Source: an uncultured Roseovarius sp.
GTDB taxonomy: Bacteria; Pseudomonadota; Alphaproteobacteria; Rhodobacterales; Rhodobacteraceae
Length of the DNA stretch: 64,000 bases
Reading direction: 5' to 3'
Assembly: GCF_913057115.1 (NCBI RefSeq)
Contig: NZ_CAJXNN010000008.1
Coordinates: forward strand, 30,612-94,611
Each line of letters begins with the position of its first letter. The first letter of the stretch is position 1. This document shows, in pieces, positions 25,893 to 33,603 of this stretch. The translations under genes were made by a program, and so were the position numbers. The notes below the pieces were generated by a model, which saw nothing but the letters and a program-made list of their open reading frames with translations, ran no database searches and was not told where the DNA came from.

Positions 25893-26035
25893 TGCCGCAC
25901 CTCCATCCGGTCCAGAACCTTCTCAAGCCAGGTTTCACCGGGCCAGTGGCCGGCGATGGCCTCCTGCAAAAGACCCTCACGTTTCGGCACTGTCGCCGAA
26001 GCGAGAGGATAAGATGAAGAAATCTGCTGTCTCAT
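25889..26035 (-). CDS. Small ORF (48 residues) translationally coupled to hemP
   Basis: Starts MRQQISSSYPLASATVPKRE and ends DRMEVRQ, with the stop overlapping the hemP start (ATGA). GGGAG lies nine bases before its ATG. It has an amphipathic stretch, AIAGHWPGETWLEKVLD. I do not recognise a family. The exact coupling, the ribosome site and the typical codon use argue that it is translated. It could be a real small partner or a leader that sets hemP translation. Confidence 0.55.
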   Translation of the reverse strand: MRQQISSSYPLASATVPKREGLLQEAIAGHWPGETWLEKVLDRMEVRQ

Positions 26036-26126
26036 CGGCTGTCTCCCGTTGCTGTCACAGGCTGCGCCGGGCTGACCGCAGTGGTTGGCTGGGCAATGTC
26101 CAATTCATGACTAATTCAGTAAGAAA

Positions 26127-26202
26127 TGTCAATTCTGATTCTTTTACTCGGAATTATGCTCGGTCAAAAATTCTGGTATCGACCCACGACATCTAGTATA
26201 AT
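26127..26202. promoter_or_regulatory. Divergent promoter region of hemP and NUDIX genes
   Basis: The 26036-26243 gap is AT-rich compared with its surroundings. For the minus-strand unit, TTGACA (complement of 26127-26132) is a good -35 element, with a weak -10 near 26103-26109. For the plus strand, TATAAT at 26197-26202 is a perfect -10. AGAA-N7-TTCT (26122-26136) and the 11-mer GAATTATGCTC (26151-26161, also at 25131-25141) are candidate iron-regulator contacts. Confidence 0.4.
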
Positions 26203-26243
26203 TGGTCATGTTTCGAGCAGAGAAGCGCAAGGGAAAGGCCCAG

Positions 26244-26726
26244 ATGACGCTTCATACGATTAAACAATTACCGATCTCCCTTCGTGCCGGGCATAAAAGC
26301 GATGTGCGCACGCAGTTTGCTGCGCTGTGCTTTCGGATGAACAAGAACAAACCCGAAATCCTGATGATCACCAGCCGCGCCTCGCGCCGCTGGATCATTC
26401 CCAAGGGCTGGCCGATGGATGGCAAGACCCCGGCGCAAAGCGCCATGACCGAAGCCTGGGAAGAGGCGGGCGTGATCGGCAAACCCATCGACCTTTGCCT
26501 CGGCCTCTATTCCTATCGCAAATGGATGGGCCCCAAGCAATTCCTGCCCTGCGTGGCGCTTGTCTACCCGGTGCGGGTCAAATCGCTGGCCTCGGATTTC
26601 CCCGAAGCTGGACAGCGCAAACGCAAATGGATGCGTCCGAAAAAGGCCGCCCAACGGGTGTCCGAGCCGGAACTGGCGCAAATTCTGCGTAATTTCGACC
26701 CCATGCTATTGCCCCGCAAGGCATGA
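26244..26726 (+). CDS. NUDIX hydrolase
   Basis: A 160-residue protein with the NUDIX box starting GWPMDGKTPAQSAMTEAWEE and ending AGV. It resembles diphosphoinositol-polyphosphate-hydrolase-like bacterial NUDIX proteins that begin with a strand-rich region containing QFAALCFR. The start at 26244 is chosen because a TATAAT at 26197 would place the transcript start at or after the earlier in-frame ATG (26208). The substrate is unknown, probably a nucleotide diphosphate derivative. Confidence 0.85.
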   Translation: MTLHTIKQLPISLRAGHKSDVRTQFAALCFRMNKNKPEILMITSRASRRWIIPKGWPMDGKTPAQSAMTEAWEEAGVIGKPIDLCLGLYSYRKWMGPKQFLPCVALVYPVRVKSLASDFPEAGQRKRKWMRPKKAAQRVSEPELAQILRNFDPMLLPRKA

Positions 26727-26791
26727 CATCGGCACTTGATCAATCGACACAAAGACATAAGTCTCTCACGATGGCTCTATCGGGTTAGCGG

Positions 26792-27247
26792 ATGATTCAC
26801 TTTACCCTGAAATGCGAGAACGACCACCGGTTCGACAGTTGGTTCCAATCTTCCGACGCCTTCGACAAGCTCAAGGCTGCGGGCATGGTCGCTTGTACGC
26901 AATGCGGCTCTACGCAGGTGGACAAGGCGATCATGGCCCCCCGCGTGCAAGCCAGCCGATCCAAGGCGAAAGCCCCCGATGCGACACCGGCGCAAAACGC
27001 GCCCGGCCCGCTCAGCACCCCGGCCAATCCCGCCGAACAGGCCATGACCGAGTTGCGCAAGCAAATCGAGGACAACGCCGATTACGTCGGCATGAATTTC
27101 GTGCGCGAGGCGCGCGATATCCATGACGGCCTCACCCCCGAACGGGCGATTTATGGCGAGGCCAAGCCCGAAGATGCCCGCAAACTGATCGAAGATGGCG
27201 TTCCGGTGGCCCCCCTGCCCTTCGTGCCGGGGCGCAAGTCGAACTGA
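26792..27247 (+). CDS. DUF1178 family protein
   Basis: A 151-residue protein starting MIHFTLKCENDHRFDSWFQS. The pair CENDH and CTQCGS forms a probable zinc ribbon in the first 45 residues. A proline-rich linker and the conserved C-terminal domain (NFVREARDIHDG, AIYGEAKPED) follow. This is the alphaproteobacterial DUF1178 family, of unknown function. It stands alone between the NUDIX and SDR genes. Confidence 0.88.
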   Translation: MIHFTLKCENDHRFDSWFQSSDAFDKLKAAGMVACTQCGSTQVDKAIMAPRVQASRSKAKAPDATPAQNAPGPLSTPANPAEQAMTELRKQIEDNADYVGMNFVREARDIHDGLTPERAIYGEAKPEDARKLIEDGVPVAPLPFVPGRKSN

Positions 27248-27319
27248 TCGCCGGTTGACAATCTGCCGGTCCTAGGGCCGCATGGCCGCCACTGGCATCA
27301 GGCGGAAAGGACCAGCGAC

Positions 27320-27964
27320 ATGCATATCGTCATCACGGGCGCGAACCGTGGCATCGGCCGCGAACTCTACAAACGCTACACCGCCGCAGGCCATGACGTG
27401 ACAGGTACCTCGCGCAGCGGCGGAGAGTTCGCCATGCTTGACGTGACGAACCCCGACAGCCAAGCCGCTCTTGCGCGCGAACTGGACGGCAGGCCGATTG
27501 ATCTGCTGATCTGCAATGCGGGTGTCTACCTCGACAAGCACGAAAGCCTCGCCACTGGCTACCCCGCTGAAATGTGGGCCGATACCTTCGGCGCCAATGT
27601 CACCGGTGTCTTCCTGACGGTGCAATCGCTCCTGCCCAACCTGCAAATGGATCCGGGCGCGAAACTGGCCATCATCTCAAGCCAGATGGCCAGCCATACC
27701 CGCGCCCCGGGCGGGAGTTATATCTACCGCTCCTCCAAGGCTGCCGCGCTGAACCTCGGGCGGAACCTTGCCACGGATCTGGCTCCCTTGGGAATCGCCG
27801 TGGGCATTTATCACCCCGGCTGGGTGAAGACGGATATGGGCGGCGAGGCCGCGGCGATCACGGTTGAGGACTCCGCCGCAGGCTTGATTGAGCGGTTCGA
27901 CGAGCTCAGCCTTGAAAGCACCGGCTGTTTCAAAACCTACGACGGCGAAGATCATGCCTATTGA
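27320..27964 (+). CDS. Short-chain dehydrogenase/reductase
   Basis: A 214-residue classical SDR. Cofactor motif TGANRGIG at residues 6-13, NAG in the fourth strand (LLICNAGVY), a catalytic Ser in ISSQMAS and YRSSK (Tyr-x3-Lys). The relatively short length and absence of the usual Arg pair after strand 2 suggest NAD or a carbonyl-reductase-like (sniffer) subgroup. The substrate is not predictable. It converges on the EcsC gene with the palindrome array between them. Confidence 0.88.
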   Translation: MHIVITGANRGIGRELYKRYTAAGHDVTGTSRSGGEFAMLDVTNPDSQAALARELDGRPIDLLICNAGVYLDKHESLATGYPAEMWADTFGANVTGVFLTVQSLLPNLQMDPGAKLAIISSQMASHTRAPGGSYIYRSSKAAALNLGRNLATDLAPLGIAVGIYHPGWVKTDMGGEAAAITVEDSAAGLIERFDELSLESTGCFKTYDGEDHAY

Positions 27965-27978
27965 GGCGCAAGACTGGC

Positions 27979-28071
27979 CAAGCATTTTCGAAAATGCTTG
28001 CCCCGCGCCCTTTGCAAAGGGCGCGAAAAAGGGGTTTCGAAACCCCTTTCAAGCGTTTTCGAAAACGCTTG
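27979..28071. repeat. Array of four 22-bp perfect palindromes (array A)
   Basis: Four perfect, mutually different palindromes lie almost end to end at 27979-28000, 28004-28025, 28028-28049 and 28050-28071. Their 20-bp or shorter cores are AAGCATTTTCGAAAATGCTT, GCGCCCTTTGCAAAGGGCGC, AAGGGGTTTCGAAACCCCTT and AAGCGTTTTCGAAAACGCTT. All share a TTT(CG or GC)AAA centre. They fill the gap between convergent genes and can form four hairpins in either transcript. A related array lies at 60925-61021. Confidence 0.9.
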
Positions 28072-28086
28072 GCCACGCGTCCCCGC

Positions 28087-28869
28087 TCAGGCCCGTTTGA
28101 TGGGGGAACGGATCACAAGCGCGCGGAATTCTTCGACCAGTTCGGCGTGATCGCGGTCTGCGTCAATCGCCAGACGGCGCAGCCCGAAATGCACCTGCGC
28201 CATCTTCTGATAATAACTGGTATAGGCGTAATTCGTGGCGGCCCCGGCGGCCGCGCCCAGGATCGGCACCGTCTGCGCCGCCAGTTTCTGGCCCAGCACC
28301 GTGGCCAGCCTTGGGGCCACGCGGGCGATCACCGCCTGCACACTGGCCCCGGTGACCGCGATGCGCGTGCTAAGGAAAGCCAGATCGGCCCCATCGTCAT
28401 GGTCCAAGGGGCCTGCCGCCGCGAAAACCTGTAGGCAGTCGTGACGAACGCCTTGTTCATGCGGGGAAAACCCGTGCTCAACCGCGACATCCTGAATGGC
28501 GCGCAACAGCACCGTCGTTGTCACCGGCAATTCCGCCATGGCGCTTGGCAACCCGCCAAAGCCGCCTGCGGCCCCCATGGCCGTGGTCACCGCTCGGGTC
28601 ATCCAGCCGGGGCTTTCGCCAACCACATCACGCGACCGATGCGCCGCCTCCATGGCGATTTTCAGGGCGTTTTCCGTGCCTTCACCCAAACGACCGCGCA
28701 CCTGCGGCGGCAAGCGGTCCAGCAGGCTTTCGGCCTGCCCGCCAATCAGGTTGAGCAACTGAATGCCGGCGTTCGAGGCCCCCGAATGCACCTGCGCCAA
28801 GGCGCGCAAGCGGCGCTCAACCTCGTCGCTATCTATCTGTTTTTCGATGATTTCCACGAAAACCCCCAT
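28087..28869 (-). CDS. EcsC family protein
   Basis: A 260-residue protein of the EcsC family, named after the third gene of the Bacillus ecs ABC operon. The middle part (about 95-135) is glycine/alanine-rich and weakly hydrophobic, typical of the family, and ends in AGAATNYAYTSYYQKMAQVHF. No catalytic motif is known. It is a single gene ending beside the palindrome array. Confidence 0.82.
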   Translation of the reverse strand: MGVFVEIIEKQIDSDEVERRLRALAQVHSGASNAGIQLLNLIGGQAESLLDRLPPQVRGRLGEGTENALKIAMEAAHRSRDVVGESPGWMTRAVTTAMGAAGGFGGLPSAMAELPVTTTVLLRAIQDVAVEHGFSPHEQGVRHDCLQVFAAAGPLDHDDGADLAFLSTRIAVTGASVQAVIARVAPRLATVLGQKLAAQTVPILGAAAGAATNYAYTSYYQKMAQVHFGLRRLAIDADRDHAELVEEFRALVIRSPIKRA

Positions 28870-28908
28870 ACCTGGCCTCCCTATAGATCAGGCCAAGGAG
28901 AGCGGATT

Positions 28909-29394
28909 TCAAGCGGCACGCTCCACAAGCCCGGAAATACCCGCCCAAGCGCCGGGTTCCAGCTCCAGCCCCAAAACCCGCTCCGGGTTGGTGGGCGGCG
29001 GCATTTGCACGCCCTCCAGCTTGGTAAAGCCGAACCGCCCGTAATAAGGCGCATCGCCCACCAAAAGCACCCGCTTCCAGCCCTGCGCCTTGGCTTCGTA
29101 AAGACTTTCGCGGATCAACCCGCCACCCAGCCCCTCGCCCTGCCGCGTGGGGTGCACGGCCACCGGCCCCAAAAGCAACACGCGCGCCTCGCCCACCCGC
29201 ACCGGCCAGAACCGGATCGCGCCGGCCAGAATGCCATCTGGGTCGCGTGCCACCATGCTCAGCCCGGCGACGGGCGGCACGTCATCACGCAACCGGTACG
29301 ACGACAACGCCTCACGCCCCGGCGCAAAGCAGAGGTCGTAAAGCGCCTCGACCTCCCACCAGTCGTCATCTGTTTCTGGCCGCAAATCAAACAC
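28909..29394 (-). CDS. GNAT family N-acetyltransferase
   Basis: A 161-residue acetyltransferase starting with GTG (VFDLRPETDDDWWEVEALYD). The acetyl-CoA loop is in HPTRQGEGLGGGLIRE, an R/Q-x-x-G-x-G/A variant reading RQGEGLG. The following VLLVGDAPYYGRFGF is characteristic of the YhbS-like subgroup. Substrate unknown. Confidence 0.88.
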   Translation of the reverse strand: MFDLRPETDDDWWEVEALYDLCFAPGREALSSYRLRDDVPPVAGLSMVARDPDGILAGAIRFWPVRVGEARVLLLGPVAVHPTRQGEGLGGGLIRESLYEAKAQGWKRVLLVGDAPYYGRFGFTKLEGVQMPPPTNPERVLGLELEPGAWAGISGLVERAA

Positions 29395-29488
29395 GGGATG
29401 CCTGCGAAGCCCTTGTGAATAAAACTGGAATTGCGCCTAGCACGGCGTTACCTCTGGCAAAAGCCGTAAAAGCCACGAGGGACGCGCA

Positions 29489-30091
29489 ATGTTCTATACC
29501 CCCGATCAGGGCCACGGGTTGCCCCATAACCCCTTCAACGCCATCGTCGCCCCCCGGCCCATCGGCTGGATTTCCTCGCGCGGGGCGGATGGCCAAGACA
29601 ACCTTGCGCCCTATTCGTTCTTCAATGCCGTGGCCTATGTGCCGCCGCAGGTGATGTTTTCCTCGACCTCGGCCAAGCCCGACCGCGACGGCACCAAGGA
29701 CAGCGTCGCCAATATCCGCGACACTGGCGTCTTTTGCGTCAATATCCTGGGCGAAGACCTGCAAGATGCGATGAACCAAACCTCCGGTCCGTGGGGCCGC
29801 GAGGTGGATGAGTTCACCGATGCCGGGCTTGAGAAAGCGGAGTGCGAAACCATCGCCTGTTCGCGCGTGGAGGCCGCCCCCGCCGCGCTGGAATGCAAAC
29901 TGACCCAGATCGTGACCCTACCGGGCGAGGCAAATTTCGTGGTCTTTGGCGAGGTGACAGGCGTTCACATGCGCGACGATTGCCTGACGGATGGCCTGTT
30001 CGATCCAAGCAAATACCGCCCGTTGGCGCGGATGGGGTATCAAGATTACACCGTGGTGCGCGAGACCTTCACCCTTAAACGGCCGGAATGA
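29489..30091 (+). CDS. Flavin reductase family protein (FMN-binding split barrel)
   Basis: A 200-residue protein of the DIM6/NTAB flavoprotein oxygenase-reductase family. Residues about 15-165 contain NPFNAIVAPRPIGWISS, APYSFFNAVAYVPPQVMFSS and KDSVANIRDTGVFCVNIL. Such proteins bind FMN and reduce it or aromatic substrates. It is an isolated gene ending in a long hairpin that separates it from the secretion locus. The partner oxygenase, if any, is not in the window. Confidence 0.88.
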   Translation: MFYTPDQGHGLPHNPFNAIVAPRPIGWISSRGADGQDNLAPYSFFNAVAYVPPQVMFSSTSAKPDRDGTKDSVANIRDTGVFCVNILGEDLQDAMNQTSGPWGREVDEFTDAGLEKAECETIACSRVEAAPAALECKLTQIVTLPGEANFVVFGEVTGVHMRDDCLTDGLFDPSKYRPLARMGYQDYTVVRETFTLKRPE

Positions 30092-30093
30092 AA

Positions 30094-30134
30094 CGTTCCG
30101 CCTTTAACCTGAGCCATCAGCGAAAGGCGGAACG
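30094..30134. terminator. Bidirectional hairpin between flavin reductase and HlyD genes
   Basis: A 12-bp perfect stem CGTTCCGCCTTT (30094-30105) with AAAGGCGGAACG (30123-30134) and a 17-base loop, between convergent genes. No clear U-tract follows, so it may act mainly by blocking 3' decay. Confidence 0.6.
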
Positions 30135-30179
30135 CGTGCAGCGCTTGAGCGGAGCACAGCATTTCGCGAAACACTTCAA

Positions 30180-31367
30180 TCACGGCTCGCGGAAAGCTTC
30201 TTGGCTTTTGTAGAGCGGTTTAAGAAGATATTGCAGCACGGTTTTTTCGCCGGTGTGCAACTCCACCTGCGCCTGCATGCCGGGGCGGATTTCGATCCGC
30301 GCCTGCCGGGGCGTCAGGTTCGCGGTATCCACCCGCAGCGTCACCTTGTAATGTGGGTTGCCATCCGGTTCGCGGGCCTTTTCATCCTCGAAGGTATCGG
30401 CCGAGATCAGATCAACCACGCCCTTGAGCGAGCCAAAAATGGTGTAGTCATAGGCCGTGAGCTTGATCGTCGCCTCTTGCCCCTTGCGGATATTGGCGAT
30501 GTTTTCCGGGGCCACCTTGGCCTCGACGAACAATTCCTCATCCAGCGGAATGATCTCTAAAATCTGCTCACCGGGGCGCACCACGCCGCCAATCGTCGTG
30601 ACATTGAGGTTATTGACGATCCCGCGCATCGGGCTTTCCAACACGGTGCGGTTCAACTGATCCTGACTGGATTTGAGGTTCTGCTTGAGGGTGCCCAATT
30701 CCTTCAAGGTCTCGGAATATTCCTTGGCACGCTCCAACTCGGTCTGCGTGACAATCTCATCGTAACGGGTCTTGGCATCGGCATAGGCGCCGCGCGCGCG
30801 GGTCACTTCGATCAGGGCGACGATCTTTTTCTTCAGCAGGTTTTCCAGCAGGCGCATTTCCTCAGCCGCCTGTTCCATCACCTGCTTCGCGCCTTCGCTA
30901 CGCTTGACGAAATCCTCCTGCCGCGCCTTCAAAAGGGCTTTTTCCGAGGCCACCATCTCGGGGCTGCGCAGGGCCATATCGGCGGGCACGGTGAAATCAT
31001 ATTGCCCGGCCAATTCGGCCTCCAACCGCAGACGGCGAATCTCAAAGGCCGTGATCTGGTCGCGCAAATCCTCGACCGAGGATTTGAACTGCGTGCCATG
31101 CAGCCGGGCCAGAACATCACCGCGCTGCACGATATCGCCCTCCTGCACCATGAGTTCCGACAGGATGCCGCCCTCAAGGTTCTGGATGATCTGCGGGCGC
31201 GAGGAGGAGATGAACGAGCCTTCCGCGCGCACGATCTCATCCACCCAAGCGAAAGCGGCCCAAAGGATGAACAGCCAAACGGTAATGGCGCATAGCCAAA
31301 TGGTCAGGCTCGGCCCGCGTAGCCGGTCGTTCAATTGCGCGGCAAGGTTGGTGCTGCTTGCAGACAT
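30180..31367 (-). CDS. HlyD-family type I secretion periplasmic adaptor (LapC-like)
   Basis: A 395-residue membrane-fusion protein. A short cytoplasmic N-terminus and one TM helix (LTIWLCAITVWLFILWAAFAW) lead to the biotinyl-lipoyl half (GSFISSSRPQIIQNLEGGIL), a long coiled coil (about 95-255) and the second lipoyl and barrel parts. The C-terminal motif GMQAQVELHTGEKTVLQYLL is the HlyD secretion signature. The start at 31367 sits one base after the ABC stop; the longer ORF start lies inside the ABC gene. Confidence 0.92.
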   Translation of the reverse strand: MSASSTNLAAQLNDRLRGPSLTIWLCAITVWLFILWAAFAWVDEIVRAEGSFISSSRPQIIQNLEGGILSELMVQEGDIVQRGDVLARLHGTQFKSSVEDLRDQITAFEIRRLRLEAELAGQYDFTVPADMALRSPEMVASEKALLKARQEDFVKRSEGAKQVMEQAAEEMRLLENLLKKKIVALIEVTRARGAYADAKTRYDEIVTQTELERAKEYSETLKELGTLKQNLKSSQDQLNRTVLESPMRGIVNNLNVTTIGGVVRPGEQILEIIPLDEELFVEAKVAPENIANIRKGQEATIKLTAYDYTIFGSLKGVVDLISADTFEDEKAREPDGNPHYKVTLRVDTANLTPRQARIEIRPGMQAQVELHTGEKTVLQYLLKPLYKSQEAFREP

Positions 31368-31368
31368 C

Positions 31369-33603
31369 TCAGGCCCCTCCGTTCCCGCCCTGCGCCAGAT
31401 GCGCCAGCACCTGATCGCGCGGCCCATCCACGGCCAGACGCCCGTTTTGCAAAATCATCGTCCGGTCGGTCAGTTGCAGGATCGGCACCCGGTGCGTGGC
31501 AATCACCGCCGTCCGTCCCTCCAGCCAGTTTTCCAAGCGGCTGACCAACGTCTTCTCAAGCGTCTGGTCCAAGGCTGCGGTCGGTTCATCCAGCAGGCAC
31601 ACCTTGGGGTCTTGCAGCCACAGCCGCGCCCAGCCGATGGATTGCCGCTGTCCTTGGCTCAACCCTTGCCCGCCATCGCGAATTTCGAGGTCCAACCCCT
31701 TGGGGTGGCTTTTCACAAATTGCCCCAACCCGGCGAAATCCAAGGCCTGCAACAGACGGTCGTCGTTGCGCTCCAGAAGCGTCAGGTTGAGGTTCTCGCG
31801 CAGCGTCCCGGTAAAGAGGCGCACATCTTGGCCCAGATACCCGATCAAGCGCCGCAAATCGCGCGGCTCGATCTGGTTCATATCGGCCCCATCCAGCAAG
31901 ACCCGGCCCTTGGCAGGCGCATAAAGCCCCGAGAGCAGCTTGAGGAAGGTGGATTTACCCGAGCCATTGGCCCCCAGAATGGCCAGCTTCTGCCCCGGTT
32001 GCAGCGACAGCGCGGGAATATCCAGAACCGGTGCCGCGCCTTCGTCATAGCCAAACTGCACCTCGCGCAGCTCAAACCCGCCGTCGATGGTCTCGCGCCG
32101 CAGGTACGTGCGATCCTCGGCGCTGTCCTGTTCAGCATTGGCAATCGTGTCCAAACCATTGAGCGCCGATTTCACATTGCTCCACCGCGCCATGGTGCCC
32201 GACAATTGCGTCAGCGGGGCAAGCGTGCGGCTGGTCAGGATGCTGACCGCGATGATCGACCCCACGGTGAATTCGCCCGCAAAGACCAGATAGGTGCCGG
32301 TGATGATCGCGGTGATATAGGTCGCCTGTTGTACCGCTTGGCTCCAGAACGTCAGCGTCGAGGCCAGCTTGCGCTGATCGCTGGATTTCACCGCCTGAAG
32401 CGTGGTCAGTTCGGTCCACAACCGCCGAAACCGATCCTCGGCGCGCTGGGTCTTGAGGGTATCAAGCTCAAAAATCGCCTCGTGCAACAGGCGCGAGGAT
32501 TTGGCGCTTGCCCCCTGCATTTCTTGGGTCAGGCGGATCATCTTCTTTTGCAAGAAGAACCCCGGCAGCACCATCAGGATCCCACCCAATATCAAAACCC
32601 AAACCAGGTTCCCGGCGATCGAAGCGACCAGCAGCAGGAAGATAAAGATAAAGGGCACATCGGCCAGCGTGCCAATGGCCGAGGCGGTGAAAAACTCCCG
32701 GACCGAGCCGAACTCGCGCATGGAACTAAAAAGCTGACTGGGCGCGCGCCCCGCCGCCTCCGAGCGCATGCCAAGCACCCGGTTCATCAAAAGGCCCTGC
32801 ACGTTCAATTCAATCTGCCGCCCCGCGCCATCCATCAGGCGCGAGCGGGCGATTTTCAGGAAGGCCTCCATCATCAGGGCAAGGCCCGCGCCGGCGGCCA
32901 GCACCCAAAGCGTCGCTTCCGATTGATGCGGGATCACCCGGTCATAGACCTGCAAGGCAAATAGCGCCACGGCGACGGCCAGAAGGTTCGCCACGAAAGA
33001 CCCCAGAACAATCTCACCGATCTGCCGCCGGAAGCCCGCGAACTGCCCCCAGAACCAATGCGCCGGGGCGGCCTCCTCGGTGTGGACCTTGGAAATCGTC
33101 TGTATCGGCGCCTCGGCCCGCACCAAAATCCCTGTGAAATAGGGCTCAAACTCAGAAAGCGGCACATAGGCGCGATTATCGGTGCAGGTGGTGTCATAGA
33201 TCACCATATCCTGCCCCTGCTGCGCCAAAACCAGCACGAATTGCCCGCTGGTCATCTGCGCCAAGGCGGGCCAGTGATCCGCCATGCAATGCGCGACGCT
33301 TTCCACCTCGGTCAGCAGGCCAACGGCGGCCAGCCCCTCGGCCAAGGCCTCGGGCTGCGGCTGATCATCGTTGCGCTCGCTGGCCATCATCGCCTCAAGG
33401 ATGTCGCGCGGCATCACCTCTTGGCCCAGCACCGCGGCATAGGTCGCGCCCAGTTCCGCCCGCGCCACCGCCCGCTCGCCAAAGCGGGATTGCAACGGCA
33501 CTTGCGCCGGGGCCTCGGCCTCCGGCGCATTGGGGTCGTTCACCGGGCGCAGTTTCGGCCCGGTGCCAGAGGTGATGGTCAAGGCGACGGGGGATTTCGT
33601 CAA
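31369..33603 (-). CDS. Type I secretion ABC permease/ATPase (LapB/RtxB-like)
   Basis: A 744-residue exporter. A degenerate C39-peptidase-like N-terminal domain (about 35-175, no catalytic Cys seen) is followed by a TM domain (about 190-470) and an ATPase. Walker A GANGSGKST is near residue 545, signature LSQGQRQSIGWARL replaces LSGGQ, and Walker B is VCLLDEPTAALD. It begins with TTG, overlapping the tolC stop as TTGA; GGGAG lies six bases upstream and no better start exists. It exports the large adhesin encoded at the head of the locus. Confidence 0.92.
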   Translation of the reverse strand: MTKSPVALTITSGTGPKLRPVNDPNAPEAEAPAQVPLQSRFGERAVARAELGATYAAVLGQEVMPRDILEAMMASERNDDQPQPEALAEGLAAVGLLTEVESVAHCMADHWPALAQMTSGQFVLVLAQQGQDMVIYDTTCTDNRAYVPLSEFEPYFTGILVRAEAPIQTISKVHTEEAAPAHWFWGQFAGFRRQIGEIVLGSFVANLLAVAVALFALQVYDRVIPHQSEATLWVLAAGAGLALMMEAFLKIARSRLMDGAGRQIELNVQGLLMNRVLGMRSEAAGRAPSQLFSSMREFGSVREFFTASAIGTLADVPFIFIFLLLVASIAGNLVWVLILGGILMVLPGFFLQKKMIRLTQEMQGASAKSSRLLHEAIFELDTLKTQRAEDRFRRLWTELTTLQAVKSSDQRKLASTLTFWSQAVQQATYITAIITGTYLVFAGEFTVGSIIAVSILTSRTLAPLTQLSGTMARWSNVKSALNGLDTIANAEQDSAEDRTYLRRETIDGGFELREVQFGYDEGAAPVLDIPALSLQPGQKLAILGANGSGKSTFLKLLSGLYAPAKGRVLLDGADMNQIEPRDLRRLIGYLGQDVRLFTGTLRENLNLTLLERNDDRLLQALDFAGLGQFVKSHPKGLDLEIRDGGQGLSQGQRQSIGWARLWLQDPKVCLLDEPTAALDQTLEKTLVSRLENWLEGRTAVIATHRVPILQLTDRTMILQNGRLAVDGPRDQVLAHLAQGGNGGA

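Noticed and set aside
27979..28071. Palindrome array as a CRISPR
   Set aside because: The units are different palindromes without constant repeats or unique spacers, and no cas genes are present.
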